DNA of 64,000 bases from Thioalkalivibrio sp. ALJ16 (lineage in GTDB: Bacteria; Pseudomonadota; Gammaproteobacteria; Ectothiorhodospirales; Ectothiorhodospiraceae): positions 19,715 to 83,714 of the forward strand of contig NZ_KB898047.1 in assembly GCF_000377345.1 (NCBI RefSeq), written 5' to 3'. The translations under genes and the position numbers were made by a program. A model generated the notes under the pieces. It did not search any database and was not told where the DNA came from. It saw only the letters and a list, made by a program, of their open reading frames with translations. Of the stretch, positions 36,445 through 47,083 are shown in pieces (position 1 is the first letter of the stretch; each line of letters starts with the position of its first letter).

Positions 36445-36679
36445 AGGCCTCCCCCGACGCGGTCCCCGCAACCCGGCCGGGTCGGGATCATGCCGTCGTG
36501 GATGTCGTTTTGTCGCCCCTGCACCCCCGCCAAACTCGCTACACTGCCGACAGAGGCGCCGCGAACCGTCACCGGCGGGAATTCTTGCGGCCTTGTCGCG
36601 TCGAACCCTGCAGGAAGGTTGCGAACATCGCAGGATGGATGTGCGCCTGATAAAAAACGAAAGGATGAGGAGAGTGTTC

Positions 36680-37597
36680 ATGTCGGTACCTGACAACCCT
36701 TACGAGCCCGTGACTGTCGATACCACCGCCCACGAGGTGGAAGGGGCCGATACCTGGTACATGGTCGGGATCTCCGGTATCCCGGACCCGGAGAACGAGG
36801 GGCATACCTCGAATGCCGGGTTCGTGGTCACCGACGAGGGCGTGGTGGTGTATGACGCGCTGGGCACGCCCCCGCTGGGCTTCGAGATGATCCGGCGCAT
36901 CCGCGAGGTGACCGACCAGCCGATCAAGTACGTGATCGCCGGGCACTACCACGCGGATCACATCTACGGCCTGCAGGCGTTCGCGGATCATACCGATGCC
37001 AAGATCATCGGCCAGGCCCGTGCCCGCGACTACCTGGCCAGCCCGGGCGCGGTGTCGCGTCTGGAGCAGCGTCGGGGCGTGCTGGCGCCCTGGGTGGATG
37101 AAGATACCCAGATTATCCCGCCGGACGAATTTTTCGAGGACGAATACACCATCCGGCTGGGTGGCAAGACCTTCCGGTGCGTGCATGCCGGCCCGGCACA
37201 TTCTCCCGACGACATCATCATGGTGGTGGAGGAGACCGGCGTGGTCTTCGCCGGGGATATCGTGTTCGATGGCCGCATTCCGTTCCTGGGGGACGATGCG
37301 CTGGACTCCGGAAACTGGGTTCGACGCCTGGAAGAACTGATGGAGATGGACCTCAAGTTCCTCGTGCCCGGCCACGGCGACGGGACCGATCAGGCCGCGC
37401 GGGCGGTCAAGTTCACGCGTGACTACCTGGTCAAGCTGCGCGAACACATGGCCGAGGCGGTGGAGAACATGGATTCCTTCGACGAGGCCTACGCCGCGAT
37501 GGACTGGAGCGACTACGAGGACCTCCCCGCGTTCGAGCAGACCAATCGCAGCAACGCGAACGCGGTCTACCTGGAGATGGAAGAAAAGCTCTTCTGA
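36680..37597 (+). CDS. MBL-fold metallo-hydrolase
   Basis: A 305-residue metallo-beta-lactamase-fold protein. The ATG at 36680 is chosen because GAGGAG is 7 bases upstream. Seen: AGHYHADHIYG (His89, His91, Asp93, His94), HAGPAHSPDD, FAGDIVFDGRIPF and LVPGHGDGTD, so all metal ligands are present. It resembles the SoxH-like branch of the superfamily found in sulfur oxidisers and methylotrophs, but its substrate is unknown. It has no evident signal peptide. It precedes the large dehydrogenase by 224 bases in the same direction. Confidence 0.87.
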   Translation: MSVPDNPYEPVTVDTTAHEVEGADTWYMVGISGIPDPENEGHTSNAGFVVTDEGVVVYDALGTPPLGFEMIRRIREVTDQPIKYVIAGHYHADHIYGLQAFADHTDAKIIGQARARDYLASPGAVSRLEQRRGVLAPWVDEDTQIIPPDEFFEDEYTIRLGGKTFRCVHAGPAHSPDDIIMVVEETGVVFAGDIVFDGRIPFLGDDALDSGNWVRRLEELMEMDLKFLVPGHGDGTDQAARAVKFTRDYLVKLREHMAEAVENMDSFDEAYAAMDWSDYEDLPAFEQTNRSNANAVYLEMEEKLF

Positions 37598-37821
37598 CCC
37601 GTTTCGTGGCGGGCCCGTGTCCACCCCGGTCGGGGCGGGCGCGGCTTGGTGTGGGCGCGTGCCGCGCCGGATCCGGCCCGTCCCCGGCCCCGGATTCAGG
37701 CCCGGGTGCTGCGGCAAGATACTTTGGTGCCCAAAAGCATGGACGAAGAGTGCGAGTTCGTGCGCCCCCGACACGGACCCGTTACTCTTTGCGCTCATTC
37801 TGATCGGGGGGCCAAGCCTCA

Positions 37822-40800
37822 ATGACCGCCGAACGCGTTCGAGAAATACCCTATAACTACACCTCATTTTCCGACCGCGAAATCGTCATCCGCTTCCTCG
37901 GATCCGATACCTGGGACCTCCTCAACGAGCTGCGCGGCGAGCGTCGCACGGGCGTGTCCGCGCGCATGCTGTTCGAGGTGCTGGGCGACATGTGGGTGGT
38001 CACCCGTAATCCCTACATCCAGGATGATCTCCTTGAGGACAAGAAGCGTCGCAAGGCCCTGATCGATGCGATGCAGCACCGCCTGGACCAGATCGCGGCC
38101 CGCGCCGACGGCAACGAGAAGGCCCTGAAGCTGGCCGAGCGCGCGCAGGCCGCGGTCTCCGCGTTTGCCCGCGAGTTCACCGATACCGCGGCCCTGCGCG
38201 AGCAGGTGCGCAAGCGCATGAAGGGGCTGACGCACAAGGACAACATCCAGTTCGGCGGCCTGGCGCGGGTCTCGCATGTCACCGACGCCACCGACTGGCG
38301 CGTGGAACTCCCGTTCGTGGTCCTCACGCCCGACTCCGAGGAGGAGATGGGCCCGCTGGTGGCGGCCTGCATCGACCTCGGGCTGACGGTGATTCCGCGC
38401 GGGGGCGGCACTGGCTACACCGGGAGCGCGGTGCCGCTGTCGAAGCGCTCCGCGGTCATCAACACCGAGAAGCTGGAGGGACTGGGCGAGGTCAAACGCC
38501 GCGCCCTGCCCGGCGTGGATCACGAGGTGCCGGTGGTGCGGGTGGAGGCCGGCGTGGTGACCAAGCGTGTCTCCGAACTGGCCGACCGCAACGGCCTGGT
38601 ATTCGCCGTGGACCCGACCTCGCAGGATGCCTCCACCATCGGTGGCAATGTGGCGATGAACGCCGGCGGCAAGAAGGCCGTGCTCTGGGGTACCGCGCTG
38701 GACAACCTTGCGGCCTGGACCATGGTCACGCCCGAGGCGGAGTGGCTGTACATCGAACGCCTGGAACACAACCTGGGCAAGATCCATGACGCCGCGACCG
38801 TGCGCTTCCGGGTCACGCGTTACCAGCCGGACGGGAGGACCCCGAAGGGCGAGCCCGAGATCCTGGAGATGCCGGGGCAGAACTTCCGCAAGCTGGGACT
38901 CGGCAAGGACGTGACCGACAAGACCCTGATGGGGGTCCCGGGGATCCAGAAGGAGGGCTGTGACGGCCTGATTACCTCGGCGGAATTCATCCTGCACCGG
39001 ATGCCGGACAACATCCGCACCGTGTGCCTGGAGTTCTACGGGACCGACCTGCACCAGGCGGTGCCGGCGATTGTGGAGATCAAGGATTCGGTGGATGCCG
39101 AGGACGACGTGCTGCTGGCCGGTCTGGAGCATCTGGACGAGCGCTACGTACGTGCCGTGAAGTACACGCCGAAGGGTGCTCGGGGCGACCTCCCGAAGAT
39201 GGTGCTGATTGCCGATATCGTCTCCGACAACGAAGACGCCCTGGGCAAGCTCGCCGCCAAGATGGTGCGCGCCGCCAATGCCCGTAACGGCGAGGGTTTC
39301 ATCGCGGTGAGCCCGGAGGCGCGCAAGCGTTTCTGGGCCGACCGTGCACGGACCGCGGCGATCGCGCATCACACCAATGCGTTCAAGATCAATGAGGACG
39401 TGGTGATCCCGCTGGAGCGCCTGGCGGAGTACACCGAGGGCGTGGAGTCGCTGAACGTCCGCGAGTCACTGAAGAACAAGCTGACCATGGTCGACGAGAT
39501 GCTCGACTGCCTGCGCGGCGACCACCCGGAACTGCGCGACCTGCTGGAGGACACCGGCGGCGAGGGCAAGCAGTGGTTCGAGACCAAACGCGAGCGGGCG
39601 GTGGAGCTTCTGGGCGAGGTGCGTCAGCGCTGGCAGGCGATCGCGGAGAACTTCTTCACGCTGGCCAGCGAGTGCGACACCCTCCTGGATGAACCGGCGC
39701 GGGCCGACCTGCGTGCGCACGACAAGCTGATCAACCTGCTGTTGCGGCGCAGCCTGCGCATCTCCTATCGCGCCGAGGTCGAGCGCCCGCTGTTCGAGAT
39801 CTTTGGCGGGCACCAGCTGGAGCCCGTGCGCAAGCGCCTGACGGCGATCCATGACCGTGTGCTGACCAGCCGGCTTTTCATCGCCCTGCACATGCACGCC
39901 GGGGATGGCAACGTGCACACCAACATCCCGGTGAATTCCAACGACTATCAGATGATGCATCAGGCCGAACGCCTGGTGGACGACGTGATGCGCCTGGCCC
40001 GCGAGCTCAACGGGGTAATCTCCGGCGAGCACGGGATCGGCCTGACCAAGATGCAGTACCTGGAACCCGAGCGCATCGAGTCGTTCGCGAAGTACAAGAA
40101 GCAGGTCGACCCGAACGGCGTGTTCAACGCCGGCAAGCTGCTGGAGGGCTCCGGGCTGTCCAATGCCTACACGCCGTCCCTGCGCCTGGTGAAGCAGGAG
40201 GCGCTGATCCTGGAGCAGAGCGAGCTGGGCGATCTCAACGACGAGATCAAGGACTGCCTGCGCTGCGGCAAGTGCAAGCCGGAGTGCAACACGCATGTCC
40301 CGCGCGCCAATCTGCTCTACTCGCCGCGCAACAAGATCCTGGCGACCGGGCTGATTGTCGAGGCCTTCCTCTACGAGGAGCAGACCCGGCGCGGGCTGTC
40401 GCTGAATCACTTCGAGGAAATGAACGATGTGGCGGACCACTGCACCATCTGCCACAAGTGCCTGAACCCGTGCCCGGTGGACATCGACTTCGGTGATGTC
40501 ACCATGCACATGCGTTCCATTCTGAACAAGAAGGGCAAGCGCAAGATGGCGCCGGCGACCATGATGTCGATGGCCTTCCTCAACGCGAAGGATCCGTCCA
40601 CCATCAAGGGCATTCGCAAGGGCGCGATCCAGATGGGCTATGCGGCGCAGCGTTTCGGCCACATGGCATTCAAGAAGCTCAACCTGACCGGTGAGGGCAA
40701 GCGCCCACGCTCCACCACCGGCAAGTCGCCGGTGCACGAGCAGGTGGTGCACTTCGTCAAGAAGCCGATGCCGGCCGGGCTGCCGAGCCAGACCACCCGC

Positions 40801-41664
40801 CAGATGCTGGGGCTGGAGGACGCCCGCTACGTCCCGATCCTGCGCGACCCGGTCAAGACGGATCTGGACTCCGACGCGGTGTTCTACTTCCCCGGCTGTG
40901 GTTCCGAACGCCTGTTCAGCCAGGTCGGCCTGGCCACGCTCGCGATGCTGTACGACGTGGGCGCGCAGACGGTCCTGCCCCCGGGGTATCTGTGCTGCGG
41001 CTATCCGCAGAACTCCAACGGCGACTTCGAAAAGGGCTCGCAGATCAGCACCGAGAACCGGGTGCTGTTCCACCGCGTGGCGACCACCCTCAACTATCTG
41101 GACATCAAGACGGTGGTGGTCTCCTGCGGGACCTGCATGGATCAGCTGCTCAAGTACGAGTTCGAACGCATCTTCCCGGGCTGCCGCCTGCTTGATATCC
41201 ACGAGTACCTGATGGAGAAGGGCGTGAAGCTGGAGGGGCTCAAGGGCGTGCAGTACATGTACCACGACCCCTGCCATTCCCCGATGAAGTCGCACAAGCC
41301 GACCGATGTCGCGGCCCGGCTCCTCGGCCAGGAGGTCCTGCAGTCGAACCGCTGCTGCGGCGAGGCGGGTACCTTTGCGGTCAGCCGCCCGGACATTGCC
41401 ACCCAGGTGCGCTTCCGCAAGCAGGAAGAACTGCACAAGGGCATCAAGGAGCTGACCGGCAATGAGAAGGCGGAGAACGGCAACGTGAAGATGCTGACCT
41501 CCTGTCCGGCCTGCCAGCAGGGGCTGTCGCGCTACCGCGAGGACACCGGCCTGGATACCGACTACATCGTGGTCGAGATGGCCAACCGCCTGATGGGCGA
41601 GGGCTGGCAGAAGGCCTTTATCGAGCGTGCCCGCGAGGGCGGGATCGAGAAGGTCCTGCTGTAA
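37822..41664 (+). CDS. FAD-linked oxidoreductase fused to Fe-S and CCG domains
   Basis: A 1280-residue cytoplasmic or peripheral-membrane flavo-iron-sulfur dehydrogenase, probably for D-lactate, glycolate or another 2-hydroxy acid. In order: an N-terminal domain (about 1-150) of the DUF3683 type; an FAD-binding domain with [17 protein letters not shown] (about 190-205); an FAD-oxidase C-terminal domain with [15 protein letters not shown] and GEHGIGLTK; a two-cluster ferredoxin domain with [11 protein letters not shown] (Cys812, 815, 818, 822) and [13 protein letters not shown] (from Cys874); and two Cys-rich CCG domains ([29 protein letters not shown]). It thus combines what GlcD, GlcE and GlcF do as separate chains. 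No clear ribosome-binding site is seen before the ATG. Confidence 0.9.
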   Translation: MTAERVREIPYNYTSFSDREIVIRFLGSDTWDLLNELRGERRTGVSARMLFEVLGDMWVVTRNPYIQDDLLEDKKRRKALIDAMQHRLDQIAARADGNEKALKLAERAQAAVSAFAREFTDTAALREQVRKRMKGLTHKDNIQFGGLARVSHVTDATDWRVELPFVVLTPDSEEEMGPLVAACIDLGLTVIPRGGGTGYTGSAVPLSKRSAVINTEKLEGLGEVKRRALPGVDHEVPVVRVEAGVVTKRVSELADRNGLVFAVDPTSQDASTIGGNVAMNAGGKKAVLWGTALDNLAAWTMVTPEAEWLYIERLEHNLGKIHDAATVRFRVTRYQPDGRTPKGEPEILEMPGQNFRKLGLGKDVTDKTLMGVPGIQKEGCDGLITSAEFILHRMPDNIRTVCLEFYGTDLHQAVPAIVEIKDSVDAEDDVLLAGLEHLDERYVRAVKYTPKGARGDLPKMVLIADIVSDNEDALGKLAAKMVRAANARNGEGFIAVSPEARKRFWADRARTAAIAHHTNAFKINEDVVIPLERLAEYTEGVESLNVRESLKNKLTMVDEMLDCLRGDHPELRDLLEDTGGEGKQWFETKRERAVELLGEVRQRWQAIAENFFTLASECDTLLDEPARADLRAHDKLINLLLRRSLRISYRAEVERPLFEIFGGHQLEPVRKRLTAIHDRVLTSRLFIALHMHAGDGNVHTNIPVNSNDYQMMHQAERLVDDVMRLARELNGVISGEHGIGLTKMQYLEPERIESFAKYKKQVDPNGVFNAGKLLEGSGLSNAYTPSLRLVKQEALILEQSELGDLNDEIKDCLRCGKCKPECNTHVPRANLLYSPRNKILATGLIVEAFLYEEQTRRGLSLNHFEEMNDVADHCTICHKCLNPCPVDIDFGDVTMHMRSILNKKGKRKMAPATMMSMAFLNAKDPSTIKGIRKGAIQMGYAAQRFGHMAFKKLNLTGEGKRPRSTTGKSPVHEQVVHFVKKPMPAGLPSQTTRQMLGLEDARYVPILRDPVKTDLDSDAVFYFPGCGSERLFSQVGLATLAMLYDVGAQTVLPPGYLCCGYPQNSNGDFEKGSQISTENRVLFHRVATTLNYLDIKTVVVSCGTCMDQLLKYEFERIFPGCRLLDIHEYLMEKGVKLEGLKGVQYMYHDPCHSPMKSHKPTDVAARLLGQEVLQSNRCCGEAGTFAVSRPDIATQVRFRKQEELHKGIKELTGNEKAENGNVKMLTSCPACQQGLSRYREDTGLDTDYIVVEMANRLMGEGWQKAFIERAREGGIEKVLL

Positions 41665-41670
41665 TTCCCG

Positions 41671-41701
41671 TTGCACACAAAGGGTGCGGGTTGGCTACAA
41701 T
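41671..41701 (+). promoter_or_regulatory. Candidate promoter of the periplasmic rhodanese gene
   Basis: TTGCAC (41671-41676) and TACAAT (41696-41701) are separated by 19 bases, slightly long. The leader would be about 125 bases. Confidence 0.45.
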
Positions 41702-41833
41702 CGGGCGAGGCGAGCGGTCGGGCCGGGGAATAAAGCCCGGTCGGACCACGTCGCCCAACGGGCGTCGGATACGCCTATACAGGGCCGCGGCAGTGCATGC
41801 GGCTTGACCACCCGTCCATGCAAGGGAGTTCGC

Positions 41834-42664
41834 ATGACCATACGCTCTTTGAGTCCCCGCCTTGCGGCCATGGCCCTCTGTTTCGGGCTGGCCGCCGCCC
41901 CTATTGCGGCCAGTGCCCAGGCCTTTGTCGAATTCCCCGGTCGCAGCCTCTACGAGCGTTTCGGCGTGGATGCGGTCGACCTGTTCGACCTGCGTGGCCA
42001 GTTGTCCGGTTCCACGCTGATTGATGTCCGCCCGCGTCTTGAATACGACATCATGCATATCGAGGGGGCCCATCATGTCCCGTTGAGCGCCCCGGATTTT
42101 GAAGAACAGGTGCGCGCGCTCGAGCAGGAGCACGGCGGTCCGCTGGTGTTCTACTGCAACGGGCGCGAAAGCTACCTGTCCTACCGCGCGGCGGCGCGCG
42201 CCAACTCGGCCGGGCTGGGCCCGACCCAGGCCTACGATGCGGGTGTGAAGGACTGGGCCGACCGTTACCCTGGTCTGGCGATGCTGCGTGGCGAACCGAT
42301 CGACGACCCCGAGTCCCAGCTGATCCCGGAAGAACGCTTCGATGCACGGCTGCTGGATGCTGACACCTTTGCCAGCCGCGTGCGTGCCGGCAACGCCGTG
42401 GTGCTGGACGTGCGTGGCAACGAGGAGCGTGACGAGATCTCGCTGTTCGCCGGCCGCGAGGTCTCGGCCCCGCTGGAGAATATCGACGCCCTCAACCGGA
42501 TTGTCGATCAGGCTCGCCGGGACGGTCAGCCGCTGCTGATCTTCGACCAGAATGGCCAGCAGGTGCGCTGGCTGCAGTACCACCTCGAGGACCGCGGCGT
42601 CGAGGAATACCACTTCCTGGAAGGCGGGCTGCAGCGCTTCTATGACGAGGTCATGAGCCGCTAA
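41834..42664 (+). CDS. Periplasmic protein with two rhodanese domains
   Basis: A 276-residue exported protein. The ATG at 41834 has AAGGGAG upstream and begins a signal peptide with cleavage after ASA (about residue 28). The first rhodanese domain (about 45-140) has active Cys108 in the loop CNGRES and the motif LIDVRPRLEYDIMHIEGAHHVPL. The second (about 175-270) has VVLDVRGNEERDE but its loop is DQNGQQ without Cys, so it is probably structural. Periplasmic sulfurtransferases of this kind are frequent in sulfur oxidisers; the link here is inference. A strong terminator follows. Confidence 0.88.
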   Translation: MTIRSLSPRLAAMALCFGLAAAPIAASAQAFVEFPGRSLYERFGVDAVDLFDLRGQLSGSTLIDVRPRLEYDIMHIEGAHHVPLSAPDFEEQVRALEQEHGGPLVFYCNGRESYLSYRAAARANSAGLGPTQAYDAGVKDWADRYPGLAMLRGEPIDDPESQLIPEERFDARLLDADTFASRVRAGNAVVLDVRGNEERDEISLFAGREVSAPLENIDALNRIVDQARRDGQPLLIFDQNGQQVRWLQYHLEDRGVEEYHFLEGGLQRFYDEVMSR

Positions 42665-42707
42665 AGCCGGTGCACGCGGGCGGAGGGTTTGCGTTCGTGT
42701 GTGTACA

Positions 42708-42743
42708 AAAAAGGGCCGGGATCTGCTGATCCCGGCCCTTTTT
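42708..42743. terminator. Bidirectional terminator
   Basis: Perfect 16-bp stem, left arm AAAAAGGGCCGGGATC, TGCT loop and T-run on both strands. It lies between convergent genes and should stop both. Confidence 0.92.
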
Positions 42744-42757
42744 CCTGGTGCTTTCCG

Positions 42758-42967
42758 TCAGCGCCGGAACAGCGCCAGGAGGATCGAGATCACCACGCTG
42801 ATTATCAGCATGGTGGTGATCGGAAAGTAAAACCGCGCGTTCTCGCGCTCGATCACGATGTCACCGGGCAGACGGCCCCAGGGGATCTTGCCCAGCCAGG
42901 GCCAGAGCAGGCCGATGGCGACCAGCAATCCGCCGATGATGATCAGCCACTTGCCGGTCTCGTTCAT
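42758..42967 (-). CDS. DUF2905 small membrane protein
   Basis: A 69-residue inner-membrane protein with two helices (residues about 7-25 and 48-66) joined by GKIPWGRLPGDIVIERENARFYFP within the conserved region of the family. The Pro-Gly-Asp turn and FYFP are its signature. It starts 12 bases after the rpiA stop, so it is probably in the same transcript. Function unknown. Confidence 0.88.
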   Translation of the reverse strand: MNETGKWLIIIGGLLVAIGLLWPWLGKIPWGRLPGDIVIERENARFYFPITTMLIISVVISILLALFRR

Positions 42968-42979
42968 CGGTGCAGTCGC

Positions 42980-43642
42980 CTATCCGGCGGTCATTTCCTC
43001 GACACCGGAGGCGGAGCCGACCAGCATCACGTCCGCCGGCCGCCGTGCAAACAGGCCGTTGGTCACGACACCGGCGATGTGGTCGAGCTCGGATTCCAGT
43101 TCCACCGGATTCATGATGCGCAGGTTGTGCACGTCCAGGATCACGTTGCCGTTGTCGGTGCGGAAGCCTTCGCGCAGCTCCGGGTTGCCGCCCTGTTTCG
43201 ACAGGGCGCGGGCGACATGGCTGCGGGCCATCGGGATCACCTCCACCGGCAGCGGGTAGGCACCCAGGTAGTCCACGACCTTGGTCTCGTCGACCACGCA
43301 CACGAAGGTCTTCGATGCGGCCGCGACGATCTTCTCGCGGGTCAGGGCCCCGCCCCCGCCCTTGGTCAGGTGCAGGTGCCGGGTGGCCTCGTCGGCGCCG
43401 TCCACGTAGATCGGCAGCGGGCCGGCGGAGTTCAGGTCCAGCACCTCGATGCCATGTCCGCGCAGGCGCTCGGCGCTGGCCTCGCTGGAGGCGACGGCTC
43501 CGTCGATCTTGCCCTTGATGCCCGCCAGGGCGTCGATGAAGTAGTTCGCGGTAGACCCGGTACCCACACCCACGATCCAGCCGCTCTCGATCCGTTCCAG
43601 CGCCGCCTCGGCCACGGCCTTCTTCATTTCGTCCTGATTCAT
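42980..43642 (-). CDS. rpiA: Ribose-5-phosphate isomerase A
   Basis: A 220-residue enzyme interconverting ribose 5-phosphate and ribulose 5-phosphate. The ATG at 43642 is preferred over one at 43648 because GAGAG is then 6 bases upstream. Seen: [13 protein letters not shown] (phosphate loop), [28 protein letters not shown] and ALTREKIVA with the catalytic Asp/Glu/Lys set, and [18 protein letters not shown]. Length matches the family. Divergent from ilvA. Confidence 0.97.
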   Translation of the reverse strand: MNQDEMKKAVAEAALERIESGWIVGVGTGSTANYFIDALAGIKGKIDGAVASSEASAERLRGHGIEVLDLNSAGPLPIYVDGADEATRHLHLTKGGGGALTREKIVAAASKTFVCVVDETKVVDYLGAYPLPVEVIPMARSHVARALSKQGGNPELREGFRTDNGNVILDVHNLRIMNPVELESELDHIAGVVTNGLFARRPADVMLVGSASGVEEMTAG

Positions 43643-43744
43643 CAACATCTCTCGCATGTACGATCCATAACCTATTGAGGATACCGACTGCTCCGGCCCC
43701 GGGACAAGCGGAACCGTGAACCGCTCGCATGCTATGGTTTCGCC

Positions 43745-45259
43745 ATGCAAATCCCCTATCTCGAGAAGATCCTGACCGCGCGGGTCTACGACGTGGCCCG
43801 CGAGACCCCTCTGGACTCGATGCCGACCCTTTCGCAGCGCCTGGGCTCGACGCTCTGGCTCAAGCGCGAGGACCTGCAGCCGGTGTTCTCGTTCAAGCTG
43901 CGCGGGGCCTACAACAAGATGGCCCAGTTGACCCCGGACCAGCGTGCAAAGGGCGTGGTGGCGGCCTCCGCAGGCAACCATGCCCAGGGCGTCGCGCTGG
44001 GGGCGAACCACCTCGGCATCAAGGCCGTGATCGTGATGCCGGTGACCACTCCCTCGATCAAGATCGCCGCGGTGCGTCGCTTCGGCGGCAAGGCCGTACT
44101 CCACGGGGATTCCTTCGACGAGGCCGCCGCCCACGCCCGCGAGCTGGAAGCCAAGCACGGCTACACGTTCATCCATCCGTTCGACGACCCCGACGTGATT
44201 GCCGGGCAGGGCACGGTGGCCATGGAGCTGCTGCGTCAGCATCCGGGCGAGCTCGATGCCGTGTTCGTCTGCATCGGAGGTGGTGGGCTGGCCGCAGGCA
44301 TGGCGGCCTATATCAAGCGTCTGCGCCCGGAGATCAAGGTCATTGGTGTGGAGCCGGACGACGCGCCCTCAATGTACAAGGCGCTGCAGCAGAACCGCCG
44401 GGTCAACCTCAAGCAGGTTGGTATCTTTGCCGACGGCGCTGCGGTGCGCCAGGTCGGTAAGGAGACCTTCCGCCTGTGCCGCGATCTGGTCGACGAGGTC
44501 CTGCTGGTGGATACCGACTCCATCTGTGCGGCCATCAAGGACGTCTTCGACGATACCCGCGTGGTCGCCGAGCCGGCCGGCGCGCTGGCGGTGGCCGGTA
44601 TGAAACAGTACCTCCAGCGCGAGGGCGTGCAGGGCGGAAACTTCGCCGCGGTGTTAAGTGGTGCCAACATCAATTTCGACCGGCTGCGCCATGTGGCCGA
44701 ACGCGCCGAGATCGGCGAGCATCGCGAGGCCCTGTTCGCGGTCACCATCCCGGAGCGCCCGGGGAGTTTCCGCCACTTCTGCCAGGCCATCGGCAAGCGC
44801 GGAATCACCGAGTTCAACTACCGTTATGCCGATGACGAGCACGCGCAGGTGTTCGCCGGGATCAAGCTGGAGGGCGGTGATCACGAGCGCCGGGAGATCC
44901 TGGAGGCCCTGGAGGGGGCGGGGTACGAGGTGCTGGACATGACCGAGAACGAGGTCGCCAAGCTGCACCTGCGGCATATGGTCGGAGGCCACGGGGGCGA
45001 GGTCCGCAACGAGCGGATCTATCGCTTCGAGTTTCCGGAGCGGCCCGGGGCGTTGCTGAACTTCCTGACCCATATGGGGCAGACCTGGAATATCAGCCTG
45101 TTCCATTATCGCAATCATGGGGCAGCCTACGGGCGTGTGCTGGTCGGTATGCAGATCCCGTCCGAGGATCGGGCCCGGTTCCGCGAGTTCCTGAAGGAGG
45201 TCGGGTATCCGTGGCACGAGGAGACCAGCAACCCGGCCTACTCCCTCTTCCTTCGCTGA
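43745..45259 (+). CDS. ilvA: Threonine ammonia-lyase, biosynthetic
   Basis: A 504-residue PLP enzyme making 2-oxobutanoate, the first step of isoleucine synthesis. Seen: PLP Lys51 in [25 protein letters not shown], the Gly-rich phosphate loop [11 protein letters not shown], and two ACT-like regulatory regions at the C-terminus (about 330-400, [19 protein letters not shown], and 420-500, [17 protein letters not shown]), which bind isoleucine and valine. The two-domain regulatory part marks the biosynthetic rather than the catabolic (TdcB) enzyme. No Shine-Dalgarno is seen; a TATGGT box ends 6 bases before the ATG, so the mRNA may be leaderless. Confidence 0.97.
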   Translation: MQIPYLEKILTARVYDVARETPLDSMPTLSQRLGSTLWLKREDLQPVFSFKLRGAYNKMAQLTPDQRAKGVVAASAGNHAQGVALGANHLGIKAVIVMPVTTPSIKIAAVRRFGGKAVLHGDSFDEAAAHARELEAKHGYTFIHPFDDPDVIAGQGTVAMELLRQHPGELDAVFVCIGGGGLAAGMAAYIKRLRPEIKVIGVEPDDAPSMYKALQQNRRVNLKQVGIFADGAAVRQVGKETFRLCRDLVDEVLLVDTDSICAAIKDVFDDTRVVAEPAGALAVAGMKQYLQREGVQGGNFAAVLSGANINFDRLRHVAERAEIGEHREALFAVTIPERPGSFRHFCQAIGKRGITEFNYRYADDEHAQVFAGIKLEGGDHERREILEALEGAGYEVLDMTENEVAKLHLRHMVGGHGGEVRNERIYRFEFPERPGALLNFLTHMGQTWNISLFHYRNHGAAYGRVLVGMQIPSEDRARFREFLKEVGYPWHEETSNPAYSLFLR

Positions 45260-45324
45260 CCGCATCTCATCAGGCGCTTGGTCGTCAGCGCAGCCAGGTC
45301 CTTCGTCTGGCCGTCTGTCTCGTG

Positions 45325-45562
45325 GTGGCTAGGCCTGGTTCGTCCTCTGGTGTTTACGGTGCCTCCGGTCCACGTACTGCTGAGCGCTGACTCGCCAGCG
45401 CGCCGCGCCCGTTTTTGATCAACAACGGGCTTTCTTGCTTGCCCAAGAAAGTGCCCAAAGAAGGGCACCCGGATTTCGCCCGGGAACCTCGCTCCGGACG
45501 CGCTGGGCCGGCGGCGCTGAACTCGCTGCGCCTTCGGCTCCGCTCAGACATCCAGCGCCCCG
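45325..45562. repeat. Composite repeat, left arm
   Basis: Starts near GTGGCTAGGCCTGGTTCG, continues through GCGCTGACTCGCCAGCGCGC and CTGAACTCGCTGCGCCTTCG, ending CCAGCGCCCC. Each of these blocks recurs in reverse order and orientation at 45868-46105. Short open frames here have no ribosome-binding sites or family matches. Confidence 0.75.
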
Positions 45563-45867
45563 AATTTACGGAAAACGGGCCGGCCCATCACGCCCTCCGC
45601 GAGGGGCTCCATACGGGAGGCGAAGGTCAAAACCGAACGCATCCCCATGTTTGCGCCTAACCATAGGCAACGCCGCTCGAAAGCCCTTGGCGCCCGCTAC
45701 GCGGGCGCGGCACGCAACGGCCAAAGGCCGAGAGCGTGCCCAAGATGTGCGAAGACCCAGCCTTTATCCATTGGCTAGACCGTCGGGACCGCCGTTGTTT
45801 TGACCTGCCTCCCCGTTGTCGTCGCGCCGAGTGGAGAGGGTTTTCGCGGGACGATTCAAAATAGAAA
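45563..45867. other. Core between inverted arms, no gene recognised
   Basis: About 305 bases enclosed by the inverted arms. It holds several short hairpins, such as GGCGCCCGCTACGCGGGCGC near 45690, but no convincing coding frame. Confidence 0.6.
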
Positions 45868-46105
45868 CGGGGGCGCTGCATGTCTGAGCGAAGCCGAAGG
45901 CGCAGCGAGTTCAGCGCCGCCCGGGAAAAGCCTCGGAGCGAGGGAAACCCCGGCCCGCGTAGCGGGCCGGGGTCGCGGCAGTCGGGCGTGTTTCTTGGGT
46001 ACTTCTTTGCACGAGCAAAGAAGTACCCCGCGGCGCGCTGGCGAGTCAGCGCCTGGCAGGCGGCCGGACGAAGCCACCGTAAACACCCGATGTCGAACCA
46101 GGCCT
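45868..46105. repeat. Composite repeat, right arm (inverted)
   Basis: Reverse-complement relative of the left arm: CGAAGGCGCAGCGAGTTCAG, then TACTTCTTTGCACGAGCAAA, GCGCGCTGGCGAGTCAGCGC and CGAACCAGGCCTAGCC in that order. A further partial module (CGAACCAGGACCAGCC) continues to about 46175, before the apaH stop. Confidence 0.75.
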
Positions 46106-46236
46106 AGCCAAAAATGGGCAGGTTGTGGACCGAAGCCGCCGTAAAACCCAATGCCGAACCAGGACCAGCCACGACGAGGCAGGTGGCTGGATGACTGCGG
46201 CGAGTGCTTGGAACGCGGTGTGCGGTAGCGGACGGG

Positions 46237-47070
46237 TCAGGCGGGGCAGGGCGTCTGCCAGGTGGTGACGCGGGCCGGGTCGCCGTCGGTGTGATCGAGG
46301 CGGGCAAGCGTCATGCAGTTGCCCCAGACGCAGCCACTGTCCAGCGCCAGCCAGTCCGCCCCCACCCGATGTCCGAGCGCGGCCCAGTGTCCGAACACGA
46401 TCGGGTGCCCGGCAGCGGCTCGTCCTGGCATCCGGAACCAGGGCCGGAGATCGGAGGGCGCCTCCTCGGGCGGGCCGTTGGCGGCGAACTCCAGGCCGCC
46501 GTCCGCTGTGAGATAGCGCATGCGGGTACAGGCATTGATGGTGTAGCGCAGGCGCTCGTATCCGTCGAGATCGGGACTCCAGTGCCTGGGTTCGTCGCCG
46601 TACATGACCTCGAACAGCGCGTGGCGTCGTGCCGGTTCGCGCAGCTCGGCCTCCACGCGCCGGGTTTCGCGTGCGGCCGTCTCCGGGTCCCAGGCGGGCG
46701 GGAGTCCGGCATGCACAAGGGTCCAGCCGCTGGCGGTGTCGCGGTGCAGCAAGGGGCGCCGGGCCAGCCAGTCGAGCAGGTCCGCGGCGTCCGGGGCGTC
46801 CAGCACCGGGCGCAGGGTGTCCTTGCCGCCAGGCGTGCGGACGCCCTGTGCGGTGGCGAGCAGGTGGAGGTCGTGGTTGCCGAGGACCGTCGTGGCGGCA
46901 TCGCCCAGGTCCATGATTCGGCGCAGGCAGCCCAGGGAGTCCGGACCGCGGTTGACCAGGTCGCCGACCAGCCACAGGTGATCCACCGCCGGATCGAACC
47001 GCACCTGTTCCAGGAGTCGATCCAGCGGCTCCAGACAGCCCTGGAGATCCCCAACGGCGTACAGCGCCAT
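46237..47070 (-). CDS. apaH: Bis(5'-nucleosyl)-tetraphosphatase, symmetrical
   Basis: A 277-residue metallophosphatase that splits Ap4A to two ADP, and may also decap Np4-capped RNA as in E. coli. The ATG at 47070 puts the first metal motif at the N-terminus. Seen: VGDLQGC, VGDLVNRGPDS, LGNHDLHLLA and FGHWAALG, the full calcineurin-like set. It follows apaG by 13 bases, last in the operon. Confidence 0.96.
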   Translation of the reverse strand: MALYAVGDLQGCLEPLDRLLEQVRFDPAVDHLWLVGDLVNRGPDSLGCLRRIMDLGDAATTVLGNHDLHLLATAQGVRTPGGKDTLRPVLDAPDAADLLDWLARRPLLHRDTASGWTLVHAGLPPAWDPETAARETRRVEAELREPARRHALFEVMYGDEPRHWSPDLDGYERLRYTINACTRMRYLTADGGLEFAANGPPEEAPSDLRPWFRMPGRAAAGHPIVFGHWAALGHRVGADWLALDSGCVWGNCMTLARLDHTDGDPARVTTWQTPCPA

Positions 47071-47083
47071 CGTTCCGCCCGGC

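Noticed and set aside
36098..36660. Several short open frames in the tRNA-tail modules on both strands
   Set aside because: They run through palindromic repeats and tRNA-derived sequence, repeat themselves in the two copies, and have no ribosome-binding sites.
45354..46144. Short open frames in the gene-free region after ilvA
   Set aside because: They lie within inverted repeat arms, use unnatural composition (Arg/Pro/Ser-rich), and no frame is preferred over its complement.
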